Assembly: GCA_041672395.1 (NCBI GenBank)
Contig: JBAYZS010000028.1
Span: 1 to 28,969, forward strand
From: UBA5287 sp041672395
GTDB lineage: Bacteria > Bacteroidota > Bacteroidia > Bacteroidales > Dysgonomonadaceae
Length of the DNA: 28,969 nucleotides
Direction: 5' to 3'
Position 1 is the stretch's first letter. Every line of letters begins with the position of its first letter. Of the stretch, positions 14,565-22,104 are shown in pieces. The translations under genes and the position numbers were made by a program. Under the pieces are notes generated by a model. That model saw only the letters and a program-made list of their open reading frames with translations, made no database searches and had not been told where the DNA came from.

Positions 14565-15071
14565 TTAATTTGTTTTATACTTATATTTAATTGCAGAAAG
14601 ATCTTCGTTTGCTTTAGTGATTTTATTCTTTAATCCTTCTTTATATTCAACGAGTTTTTGATCCAACGCGTCATTGTCGGATGCCATAATTTGTACCGCT
14701 AGAATGGCAGCATTGAGTGCTCCATTTATTCCTACAGTAGCTACAGGAATTCCCGGTGGCATTTGAACAATAGCCAACAGCGCATCCATACCTTCAAGCG
14801 TGGAACTAATAGGAACACCAATTATAGGTAAAGTAGTCATTGATGCAATCACACCCGGAAGGTGAGCTGCCATACCTGCAGCCGCAATAATCACTTTTAT
14901 TCCTCTGTTCTTGGCATTTTTAGCATATTCTTCTACTGCCAAAGGTGTGCGATGAGCAGATAACGCGTTCATTTCGAACGGGATTTCCATTTCATCAAAA
15001 AACTTTGCAGCTTTTTCCATAACGGGCAGATCAGAAGTACTCCCCATTATTATACTCACAATTGGTGTCAT
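14565..15071 (-). CDS. purE: N5-carboxyaminoimidazole ribonucleotide mutase
   Basis: Class I PurE, which converts N5-CAIR to CAIR in de novo purine synthesis in the cytoplasm. It has 168 residues, the normal length. GSTSDLPVM (10-18) binds the phosphate, SAHRTP (38-43) carries the catalytic His40, and AGMAAHLPGV closes the site. The gene lies 13 bases after gcvH and 17 bases before the NeuB-like gene, all in one direction. The C-terminal 40 residues are a Lys/Asp-rich helix. No purine-type leader or riboswitch was seen in front of it. Confidence 0.96.
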   Translation of the reverse strand: MTPIVSIIMGSTSDLPVMEKAAKFFDEMEIPFEMNALSAHRTPLAVEEYAKNAKNRGIKVIIAAAGMAAHLPGVIASMTTLPIIGVPISSTLEGMDALLAIVQMPPGIPVATVGINGALNAAILAVQIMASDNDALDQKLVEYKEGLKNKITKANEDLSAIKYKYKTN

Positions 15072-15084
15072 TTGTATAATATCC

Positions 15085-15465
15085 TTATTTCCCTACAAAT
15101 GCCTGATAGTCTGCTGCTGACAATAATTCGTCAACTTCTGAAGCATCTGTAACAGTTATTTTCACAATCCAACCATTGCCATAAGGATCTTGATTAACCA
15201 GTTCAGGTTTATCATCGAGGGCTTCGTTCAATTCTAGTATTTCACCAGCCACCGGCATCAGTAAGTCAGACACTGTTTTCACTGCTTCGATACTTCCAAA
15301 AACATCTCCTTTTGTAAATGTCTCACCTTCTGATGTAACATCAACATACACAATTTCTCCCAATTCACTTTGAGCAAAATCTGTTATGCCAACATAGGCT
15401 TCATTACCTTCAACCCTGATCCATTCGTGATCATTTGAATACTTTACATTTTCAGGAAAATTCAT
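15085..15465 (-). CDS. gcvH: Glycine cleavage system H protein
   Basis: Lipoyl carrier that shuttles the aminomethyl group between the P, T and L proteins of glycine cleavage. It has 126 residues, full length. The lipoyl domain includes the attachment motif GSIEAVKTVSDL with Lys63 as lipoylation site; the N-terminal YSNDHEWIRVEGNEAYVGITDFAQ and NEALDDKPELVNQDPYGNGW are strongly family-typical. gcvP and gcvT are not in the window, which is usual in Bacteroidales. It precedes purE by 13 bases and likely shares its transcript. Confidence 0.96.
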   Translation of the reverse strand: MNFPENVKYSNDHEWIRVEGNEAYVGITDFAQSELGEIVYVDVTSEGETFTKGDVFGSIEAVKTVSDLLMPVAGEILELNEALDDKPELVNQDPYGNGWIVKITVTDASEVDELLSAADYQAFVGK

Positions 15466-15527
15466 ACTTGTAATATTATGTGGTTAATTTGATTATAAAT
15501 ATATAAATAAATTCTTTTAATACAAAA

Positions 15528-16139
15528 TTATCGTACAGATAATGCTATGCATATATATGTTGTGATATATCCTAGCAGAAAACCTGCAATTACTTGATAT
15601 ATTGTGTGTCGTCTGAGAATTAGACGAGCAGTACCAATCATTCCTGCAATAACAAACAGAATGATAAACAGTATATATGGATTTGTATGTGCAACGTAAT
15701 AACTAACTGACATTACACCTCCTAACAATCCGCCGATACCAAACATATGTGCGCTAATTTTCCACCATAAAGTAATAACAAGTGCAATGATCATAACAAG
15801 TATTGAAGCTGCCATCAGAACCAAAAACCATTTAGGCATTCCCATTCTAAAATAGTAGAAAATCATGAACGAATAAGAGATAATTGTAAATATATAAGGT
15901 AAAAGTCGCTCCCTGCGTTTCGATATGGAAAAATCAGAAATGATTTTCATCTTATGCATTAGATAAATTGCAAAGGTGGGTACAGCAAAAGAGAACAAGA
16001 ATACTGGCAATAGAATTTGCAAGTAGTGTCCAGAGAATATCAAACCGAAATTCGTATAAATAAATAGCAAAGCCACACTATAAGTGGGCATCAAAAAGGG
16101 TACGAATACAGTAGATATTATATGTGATGCAGTCCTCAT
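15528..16139 (-). CDS. PAP2-like integral membrane protein
   Basis: 203 residues, with about six hydrophobic helices. Elements of the PAP2 lipid phosphatase signature can be traced: KRRERLLP (74-81) as a KxxxxxxRP-like motif, KISAH (127-131) as the SxxxH-like middle motif, and ARLILRRHTIYQVIAGFLLG (171-190), close to the SRxxxxxH-(x)-G third motif with Arg172 and His178. The first two motifs are weaker than consensus, so the enzyme could have lost or changed activity. Relatives in Bacteroidetes are often annotated as phosphatase PAP2 family proteins acting on prenyl or phosphatidyl phosphates. It lies 34 bases after rpoN on the same strand; TAACTTTG in that gap could be a -7 element. Confidence 0.65.
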   Translation of the reverse strand: MRTASHIISTVFVPFLMPTYSVALLFIYTNFGLIFSGHYLQILLPVFLFSFAVPTFAIYLMHKMKIISDFSISKRRERLLPYIFTIISYSFMIFYYFRMGMPKWFLVLMAASILVMIIALVITLWWKISAHMFGIGGLLGGVMSVSYYVAHTNPYILFIILFVIAGMIGTARLILRRHTIYQVIAGFLLGYITTYICIALSVR

Positions 16140-16173
16140 TATTTTATTGTTATTTTATCTTTAACTGACAAAG

Positions 16174-17631
16174 TTATATTTTTTTTCTTAAACGAGCTAC
16201 CGGAATGTTCAATTGTTCTCTATATTTTGCAACTGTACGTCGTGCAATTTTGTAACCTTTTTCATTTAGAATGGTAGTAAGTTGCTCATCAGTTAACGGT
16301 TTTGACGATTTCTCGTTTTCAATACTTTCTTTTAAAATGACTTTTATTTCCCTTGAAGACACATCTTCGCCGGCGCTGTTTTGCATAGCCTCTGAAAAGA
16401 AGAACTTTAGTGGATAAACACCGTTGTTGGTCTGAACATATTTGCTGTTACTAACGCGTGATATTGTTGAAATATCGAACCCGGTTTGTTCTGCCACATC
16501 CTTCAGTATCATTGGCTTCAAAGTGGTTTCATCGCCGGTAATGAAGAATTCATATTGAATTTCAATAATGGCTTTCATTGTTTGATAAAGCGTGTTTTGA
16601 CGCTGTTTTACCGCATCGATAAACCATTTTGCAGAATCCACTTTCTGTTTCATGAAAAGCATGGCTTGTTTGTCGTCAGCTTTCATACTTTCCTTATTTC
16701 GATTGTATCCCTCCATCATTTCCGAGAAGCTTCTGTTGATTCTCAGTTCTGGGATATTCCGGTTGTTCAGATAAAGTGTAACCTCATTATTATCAGACTC
16801 CACAATGAAATCGGGAGTAATATCATTCATTGATGCTTCCATTGAATTGTCCAACGAACTGCCTGGTTTGGGATTAAGTGAAACAATCAGCCCGATGGCA
16901 TCCCGCAAGTCGTCAGTCGTTATTTCAAAATGACGAATAATCTTTTCATAATGTTTATAGATAAACGCCTCATAATCGTCACTCAATATTTTTTCTGCCA
17001 GTTTTACGATTGGAGATGGTTCCAACCTTTGCAGCTGCAGTAGTAGGCATTCCTGTAAATTGCGTGCGCCAACACCCGGAGGATCAAGTTCTTGAATGGT
17101 GTAAAGTATATCTTCCATTTCAAGTGACGATACCTCAAGACCATTCTGAAAAAGAATATCTTCTGCTATGGATTGAATTTCCCGCAACAGATAACCATTC
17201 TCATCTAAATTTCCAATTATATATTCAGCAATAGTTTTTTTGCGATCATCTAGTTTTCGTAAGCCGATTTGCTCTTGAAGAGATTCGTTGAGCGTTGAAG
17301 TATCAACATAACGATATTCGGCAAGTGCCATTTTACTTTCACCTTGAATATAAGGATGATAGTCAGGAATATCATCTTCTGAATAGTAGTCGCCCAGTGC
17401 AAATTCTTCCTGCGAAAGTTCCCCTTCACTAATCTCATCTGATTGGATATCTTCAGCATCTGTAGACAATGGCAGTAAATCCGATTCTTCCAGCGCTGGA
17501 TTATCAGATATTTCCTGTTTTACACGATCTTCCATTTCCACAGTATTCAGTTCGATCATTTTGATCACCTGCATCTGCAGTGGCGAAAGTCGTTGTGTTT
17601 GTTTAAGTTCCTGTACTTGCTTTAAAGCCAT
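16174..17631 (-). CDS. rpoN: RNA polymerase sigma-54 factor
   Basis: Alternative sigma factor that recognises -24/-12 promoters and needs AAA+ activators. It has 485 residues and is complete. Region I is the Gln/Leu-rich start (QELKQTQRLSPLQMQVIKMIE), followed by an acidic region II (about 48-95). The core-binding domain contains LDENGYLLREI and ELDPPGVGARNLQECLLLQL. The helix-turn-helix is DVAEQTGFDISTISRVSNSKYVQT followed by KFFFS. The RpoN box ARRTVAKYREQLNIPVARLR is intact near the C-terminus. A promoter with a large dyad lies upstream at 17658-17706. No sigma-54 activator gene is in the window. Confidence 0.96.
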   Translation of the reverse strand: MALKQVQELKQTQRLSPLQMQVIKMIELNTVEMEDRVKQEISDNPALEESDLLPLSTDAEDIQSDEISEGELSQEEFALGDYYSEDDIPDYHPYIQGESKMALAEYRYVDTSTLNESLQEQIGLRKLDDRKKTIAEYIIGNLDENGYLLREIQSIAEDILFQNGLEVSSLEMEDILYTIQELDPPGVGARNLQECLLLQLQRLEPSPIVKLAEKILSDDYEAFIYKHYEKIIRHFEITTDDLRDAIGLIVSLNPKPGSSLDNSMEASMNDITPDFIVESDNNEVTLYLNNRNIPELRINRSFSEMMEGYNRNKESMKADDKQAMLFMKQKVDSAKWFIDAVKQRQNTLYQTMKAIIEIQYEFFITGDETTLKPMILKDVAEQTGFDISTISRVSNSKYVQTNNGVYPLKFFFSEAMQNSAGEDVSSREIKVILKESIENEKSSKPLTDEQLTTILNEKGYKIARRTVAKYREQLNIPVARLRKKI

Positions 17632-17657
17632 AAATCTCTACTAATATGTATAGAAAA

Positions 17658-17689
17658 CAAATTTACTGGATAATTTCTATTATTTGAAA
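17658..17689 (-). promoter_or_regulatory. Probable rpoN promoter
   Basis: On the minus strand TTTC (17689-17686), 20 bases, then TAAATTTG (17665-17658), an exact TAnnTTTG with one mismatch in the -33 box. The start point near 17651 gives a leader of about 20 nt before ATG 17631. It lies inside the dyad 17659-17706. Confidence 0.55.
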
Positions 17690-17706
17690 TTATCCAAAGT
17701 AAATTT
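17659..17706. promoter_or_regulatory. 19-bp-arm inverted repeat between glnN and rpoN
   Basis: The left arm (17659-17677, AAATTTACT joined to GGATAATTTC) is fully complementary to the right arm (17686-17695 and 17698-17706), interrupted only by a two-base AA bulge at 17696-17697; the loop is 8 bases. It overlaps both boxes of the probable rpoN promoter, which suggests an operator. It also lies downstream of the glnN stop and could fold in that transcript as a terminator, but only a short TTTTCT follows on the minus strand. Confidence 0.65.
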
Positions 17707-17759
17707 AGCTTATTAGAATCCTTCTCTTTAATATTAAATCAATTAATATAAAAAATAGA

Positions 17760-19955
17760 TTAGCTTATGAACAATAGTTCCCTGTATTTGGGGAGAGGCC
17801 ACATCTGATTGTCGACGATAAGCTCCAGTTTGTCAATGTGATAACGGATACTGTCAAAATAAGGTTCTACCGTATCATGATAAGCAATTGCTTTTTCACG
17901 AGCATCCTCCAGTTTATTTGCCACTTTACGGGCTTCCACCATCGATTCGACATTTGTCTTGATAAATGAAATATGAGCAGCAATCTGTTCGATCAGAGAA
18001 GCGTCCTCTTTAGATAATTCCGCAGCCTTTTCTTCATCAAAGACAATCTTCATTTTGTATATATTGTCCAACAGAAGTGATTGATACTGAGTAGATACCG
18101 GAATGATGTGATTTATTGACAGATCGCCCAGAACACGAGCCTCTATTTGTATTTTTTTTGTATATGTTTCCCATTTCACCTCATTGCGTGCAAGCAGTTC
18201 CTTTTGGTTCAAAACCCCCACACGTTCAAACATCTCAACCGAATGTTTACTTAAATAAGAGTCGAAAATAAGTGGTACACTTGACTCACAATCCAGTCCT
18301 CTTTTTTCTGCTTCAACTCTCCATTCCTCACTATAACCGTTTCCTTCAAACCGAATCGGTTTACTTTGTTTAATATATAGTCTCAATGTATCGTAGATTG
18401 CCTGTTCTTTAGACATTCCACTTTTCATTTTGGAATCAACATCTCTTTTGAACTCGATAAGTTGAACAGCAACAGCAGAATTTAATGCAATCATTGCAGA
18501 AGCACAATTTGCCGAAGATCCCACTGCACGGAATTCAAATCTATTCCCTGTAAAAGCAAAAGGCGAAGTGCGATTTCTGTCTGTGTTATCTATCAGGACT
18601 TCAGGTATATGTGTAACACCAAGCTTCATCTTTTTTAATTCATCCATCGTTATATCGTCATCTTCTGAACTTTCTTCGATCTTATCAAGAACAGCTGAAA
18701 TTTCTTTACCTAAAAAGATAGACATGATTGTTGGAGGAGCTTCATTCGCACCCAAACGGATTGCATTAGTAGCCGACATAATCGATGCCTTAATCAGTCC
18801 ATTGTTTTTATGAACAGCCAAGATGGTGTTCACGAGGAATGTGATGAACTGTAAGTTCTCGTTAGCCGTTTTTCCGGGAGTGAACAAACCAATACCCGTA
18901 TTTGTGCCCAGCGACCAGTTATTATGTTTCCCCGAACCATTTACTCCGGCAAAAGGTTTTTCATGAAGCAACAACTTGAAATGATGTTTTCTCGCAATTT
19001 TATTCATCAGTGTCATGATCAAAAGATTTTGATCCACCGCCAAATTCGTTTCACCATAAATAGGGGCCAGCTCAAATTGATTTGGCGCTACTTCGTTATG
19101 TCTGGTTTTCAAAGGAATTCCATATTTATAAGCCTCAAATTCTAATTCCTTCATGAAAGCAACTACACGAGGTGGGATTGCACCGAAATAGTGGTCCTCT
19201 AACTGTTGATTCTTAGCACTTTCGTGACCCATCAAAGTCCTTCCGGTCAAACTTAGATCCGGTCGTGCTTCACAAAGCGATTGATCAACCAAGAAATATT
19301 CCTGTTCCCATCCCAGATAAGGGTAAACTTTTTTTACATGCGGATCAAATAATTTACACACATCCAAGGCAGCTTTATCAATTGCTGAAAGTGCTTTTAA
19401 TAAAGGAGTTTTGTAATCCAGTGCTTCGCCTGTATAAGAAATAAACACTGTAGGAATACACAATGTATCGTCAACAATAAAAGCAGGTGACGACGGATCC
19501 CATGCCGTGTAACCACGTGCTTCAAACGTGTTTCGGATACCTCCACTCGGAAAACTTGACGCATCAGGCTCTTGTTGTGCTAGCAGTTTACCGGAGAAAC
19601 TCTCAATAATATCACTTCCCGGACCATTTGTATAATCTATAAAAGAGTCATGTTTCTCGGCTGTTCCATCCGTAAGTGGTTGAAACCAATGAGAATAATG
19701 CGTAACGCCCATTTCTATTGCCCACATTTTCATGCCTGCGGCAACATGATCTGCAATTTCTCGTGGAAGAATTACACCCTCGTCAATGGATTGAATAACA
19801 ACCTTTAGCGTGTCTTTTGAAAGATAACGAGCCATTTTAGCTCTGTTGAAAACATACATTCCATAATATTCAGAAGGTTGTTTACCCTGAGATTTTACTT
19901 CCAGTGGAATTCTTTTGCTGGCTTCTTCTACAGCTTTGAATCTTAATGTTGACAT
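17760..19955 (-). CDS. glnN: Type III glutamine synthetase
   Basis: ATP-dependent glutamine synthetase of the large GSIII class, common in Bacteroidetes, assimilating ammonium. It has 731 residues, the normal size (about twice GSI domain length with GSIII-specific N- and C-terminal parts). Visible elements are the N-terminal GSIII domain (STLRFKAVEEASKRIP), the catalytic stretch PYLGWEQEYFLVD with the metal-binding Glu pair, RHNEVAPNQFELAP, and the ATP loop VNGSGKHNNWSLGTNTG, plus NRTSPFAFTGNRFEFRAVGSS near the C-terminal part of the active site. It is monocistronic in layout: 91 bases separate it from ccsA and 128 from rpoN. No GSI-type adenylylation Tyr context is expected or seen. A -7 element lies at 19982-19975. 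Confidence 0.95.
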   Translation of the reverse strand: MSTLRFKAVEEASKRIPLEVKSQGKQPSEYYGMYVFNRAKMARYLSKDTLKVVIQSIDEGVILPREIADHVAAGMKMWAIEMGVTHYSHWFQPLTDGTAEKHDSFIDYTNGPGSDIIESFSGKLLAQQEPDASSFPSGGIRNTFEARGYTAWDPSSPAFIVDDTLCIPTVFISYTGEALDYKTPLLKALSAIDKAALDVCKLFDPHVKKVYPYLGWEQEYFLVDQSLCEARPDLSLTGRTLMGHESAKNQQLEDHYFGAIPPRVVAFMKELEFEAYKYGIPLKTRHNEVAPNQFELAPIYGETNLAVDQNLLIMTLMNKIARKHHFKLLLHEKPFAGVNGSGKHNNWSLGTNTGIGLFTPGKTANENLQFITFLVNTILAVHKNNGLIKASIMSATNAIRLGANEAPPTIMSIFLGKEISAVLDKIEESSEDDDITMDELKKMKLGVTHIPEVLIDNTDRNRTSPFAFTGNRFEFRAVGSSANCASAMIALNSAVAVQLIEFKRDVDSKMKSGMSKEQAIYDTLRLYIKQSKPIRFEGNGYSEEWRVEAEKRGLDCESSVPLIFDSYLSKHSVEMFERVGVLNQKELLARNEVKWETYTKKIQIEARVLGDLSINHIIPVSTQYQSLLLDNIYKMKIVFDEEKAAELSKEDASLIEQIAAHISFIKTNVESMVEARKVANKLEDAREKAIAYHDTVEPYFDSIRYHIDKLELIVDNQMWPLPKYRELLFIS

Positions 19956-19974
19956 TTTAATGGATTTTATTTTA

Positions 19975-19982
19975 CAAAGATA
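19975..19982 (-). promoter_or_regulatory. -7 element of glnN promoter
   Basis: TATCTTTG on the minus strand fits TAnnTTTG exactly and would start transcription about 13 nt before ATG 19955. No TTTG is found 19-21 bases upstream; one lies 12 bases upstream, within TGATTTTGTG. The -33 contact is therefore weak or an activator is needed. Confidence 0.5.
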
Positions 19983-20001
19983 AGGCGATTGTCACAAAAT
20001 C

Positions 20002-20023
20002 ACGCTTTTCGAAGCGTTTTTTT
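20002..20023 (+). terminator. Intrinsic terminator facing opposite to both flanking genes
   Basis: ACGCTT (20002-20007), TTCG loop, AAGCGT (20012-20017), then six T on the plus strand. This is a compact, classical intrinsic terminator for rightward transcription. Both neighbours (glnN and ccsA) are transcribed leftward. Read leftward the hairpin is preceded by an A-run and followed by GATTTTGTG, a poor T-tract, so leftward termination of the nrf operon would be inefficient at best. Confidence 0.6.
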
Positions 20024-20047
20024 AAAACCTATCTCTTATTAAAACAT

Positions 20048-20839
20048 TTAATTGGAATAAGTATGAATACTTTGCTGTGCAGAGGGCAAGTAGTTTAGTC
20101 CATACCAACAAATCTGTAAAAATATGAAAGCCACAATAAGTATAATCATAGCATTTTCGTTTGACGAACTTTTCTTTAACCGATAATGTATATATATAAG
20201 ATAACCAAACCATGTTATTGCAGCCCAAGTTTCCTTTGGATCCCAGCTCCAGTAGTGTCCCCAAGCTATTTTTGCCCAGATGGCTCCCATGAGCATGCCG
20301 ATAGTCAAAAAAGCGAAACCCACATAAACCAGATTATCGGACATGTCCATAATCTTTTGATGATCAGTTATTTTATCCTCCCTTGCAAGATAATAGATAG
20401 CAATTAAAGTCACAGCCCCAAAAATGGCATAAGAAAACATGTAAACAATCACATGCGGAGTAAACCAGGGACTTTGTAGCGCTGGCATCAATGCCTTATT
20501 GTGAATATCCGGATTTACAATATTGATAATGATAAATACACATGATAAGATAGTGCTAAATGATAAAATCCATTTGTAATGCCATCTTAAGTAAACAATA
20601 AGTCCAACTAACGGCAAGAACAATGAATACCATAAACGCGTCTCGCCCATTGTTCTAAGTGGAGGACGTTCCAGAGAAATCCATAATCCGATAATAAAAA
20701 TCAAGAACACAGCCAATCCGGTCAAAGTTAGCAATGTAGAAGCAGTTCTTTTTTCACTTTTCAGTGCTATTGCAGCTCCCAGTATCCAAAAGACCAGAGC
20801 TGTTATTGCAAAATATATAAATACATCCCAAGTCATCAT
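20048..20839 (-). CDS. ccsA: Cytochrome c biogenesis protein CcsA
   Basis: Membrane haem-handling subunit of the system II cytochrome c synthase. It has 263 residues and about eight hydrophobic segments. The tryptophan-rich WWD motif is WGHYWSWDPKETW (193-205), which binds haem at the periplasmic side; conserved His129 (SPWFTPHVIVYM) and the terminal HTYS (His259, compare GxHSY) are probable haem ligands. Its start overlaps the ResB stop by four bases. In many epsilonproteobacteria ResB and CcsA are fused; here they are separate. Being the last gene of the nrf operon, it presumably serves NrfA and NrfH. Confidence 0.93.
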   Translation of the reverse strand: MMTWDVFIYFAITALVFWILGAAIALKSEKRTASTLLTLTGLAVFLIFIIGLWISLERPPLRTMGETRLWYSLFLPLVGLIVYLRWHYKWILSFSTILSCVFIIINIVNPDIHNKALMPALQSPWFTPHVIVYMFSYAIFGAVTLIAIYYLAREDKITDHQKIMDMSDNLVYVGFAFLTIGMLMGAIWAKIAWGHYWSWDPKETWAAITWFGYLIYIHYRLKKSSSNENAMIILIVAFIFLQICWYGLNYLPSAQQSIHTYSN

Positions 20840-22104
20840 TCTCTTTTTTTAGGTCCAATAACAAATAGAAAGATAGCACCACCCAAAAGCATAAATATTC
20901 CAACATAAACAGCTGGTTGCCAAGGGTCATGCACAAGTTCAAAAATACTTATATCAGAATACTTTCCTTTTGTTGTATCATAACTTATCTGATAAATTCT
21001 CCATCCCTCAACGGTCATTGGTTTGTTCACTTCAATCGATCCCCTTTTGGTCTCGCCATCCTTTGTAAATATCGTTACGTCCGACTGGTAACGCTTTACA
21101 TCTAGCTTAGGCATTACTGCACTTGTGTTTTTGTCAATATATAAAACATTATACGGAAACAAAAAACTTCCGCAGCTAACCCAGCCTTCAACTGGGTTGG
21201 ATTGATCTTTCCCGGTAACTCTAATTTTTAGAGCTGAGGCAGCACCTTCTTCATAATATGGAAACACATTTACATGCATTGAATCCTTTACTACGGCGGC
21301 ATTTGGAATATATTGTAAGATCTCAACAGTTTTATCGGCCAAAGAAAAACTTGAATTTTTCTCATCATAATGATAAATCTCCGGTTTCATGACCGGTAAC
21401 ATTTTTTCCGTTCGATTATCTATCAGTGCCAGGGTAGGAGGGTACTCTTCAATAATAAATGTATCCAGTTGAATTGCGAGCGGAAGCTCCACTATCTCAT
21501 TATTATTATTTACAGCTCTCCATTCTGCATTGCCTTCCGAAACGTGCATATTCAACTTTTGCAAATCGGCGCTACCAAGAATTCCTGCAAGAAAAGCAAT
21601 AAACAGTCCTACATGATTCAGATAAAATCCAATATCACGCCAGGTCTGTTTTCTTTGCGTACGTTTTAAGATTGTAAATCCTAAAATTGTCAAAAGATAA
21701 AAACTGAGCAATATAAATATCCAAGATGTAGTAGTTTGATACAAACCAAATAAATTAAATACATCTTGAGGGAGTTCATTTACCATTGACGAATCAGAAA
21801 ACTGTGGAATGATACCCATAATAATGATAAATACCAACAATACACATATTGCTGGTATAGTGGTGTATCCACTCGATAACCAGCGGATAATCTTGCTGTG
21901 CTTCAGTAAAAAGTACAGTAAAATAATACTTATTACAAATATCGCTCCTATTATCTTGTTAATAGGAAATCCGAATGAAACCGGATCTATATTACCTAAA
22001 ACTTGCTGGAGAACAAATCCTGTTAATGCAATTCCTGATGCAACAATAAAACCTTCAGAATATCCCCAGGGCTGCTCCCAAATCTTTCTTTTTATTTCGT
22101 TCAT
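20836..22104 (-). CDS. ccsB: Cytochrome c biogenesis protein ResB/CcsB
   Basis: Partner of CcsA in the system II haem lyase, which holds apocytochrome and haem for thioether formation in the periplasm. It has 422 residues. About four N-terminal hydrophobic segments (roughly 17-35, 45-63, 75-95 and 125-145, then 157-175) precede a large periplasmic domain (about 180-385) and a last helix (PAVYVGIFMLLGGAIFLFVIG). MTVEGWRIYQISYD is the typical ResB segment near its end. The start codon follows the nrfA stop without any gap, so translational coupling is likely. Confidence 0.9.
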   Translation of the reverse strand: MNEIKRKIWEQPWGYSEGFIVASGIALTGFVLQQVLGNIDPVSFGFPINKIIGAIFVISIILLYFLLKHSKIIRWLSSGYTTIPAICVLLVFIIIMGIIPQFSDSSMVNELPQDVFNLFGLYQTTTSWIFILLSFYLLTILGFTILKRTQRKQTWRDIGFYLNHVGLFIAFLAGILGSADLQKLNMHVSEGNAEWRAVNNNNEIVELPLAIQLDTFIIEEYPPTLALIDNRTEKMLPVMKPEIYHYDEKNSSFSLADKTVEILQYIPNAAVVKDSMHVNVFPYYEEGAASALKIRVTGKDQSNPVEGWVSCGSFLFPYNVLYIDKNTSAVMPKLDVKRYQSDVTIFTKDGETKRGSIEVNKPMTVEGWRIYQISYDTTKGKYSDISIFELVHDPWQPAVYVGIFMLLGGAIFLFVIGPKKRE

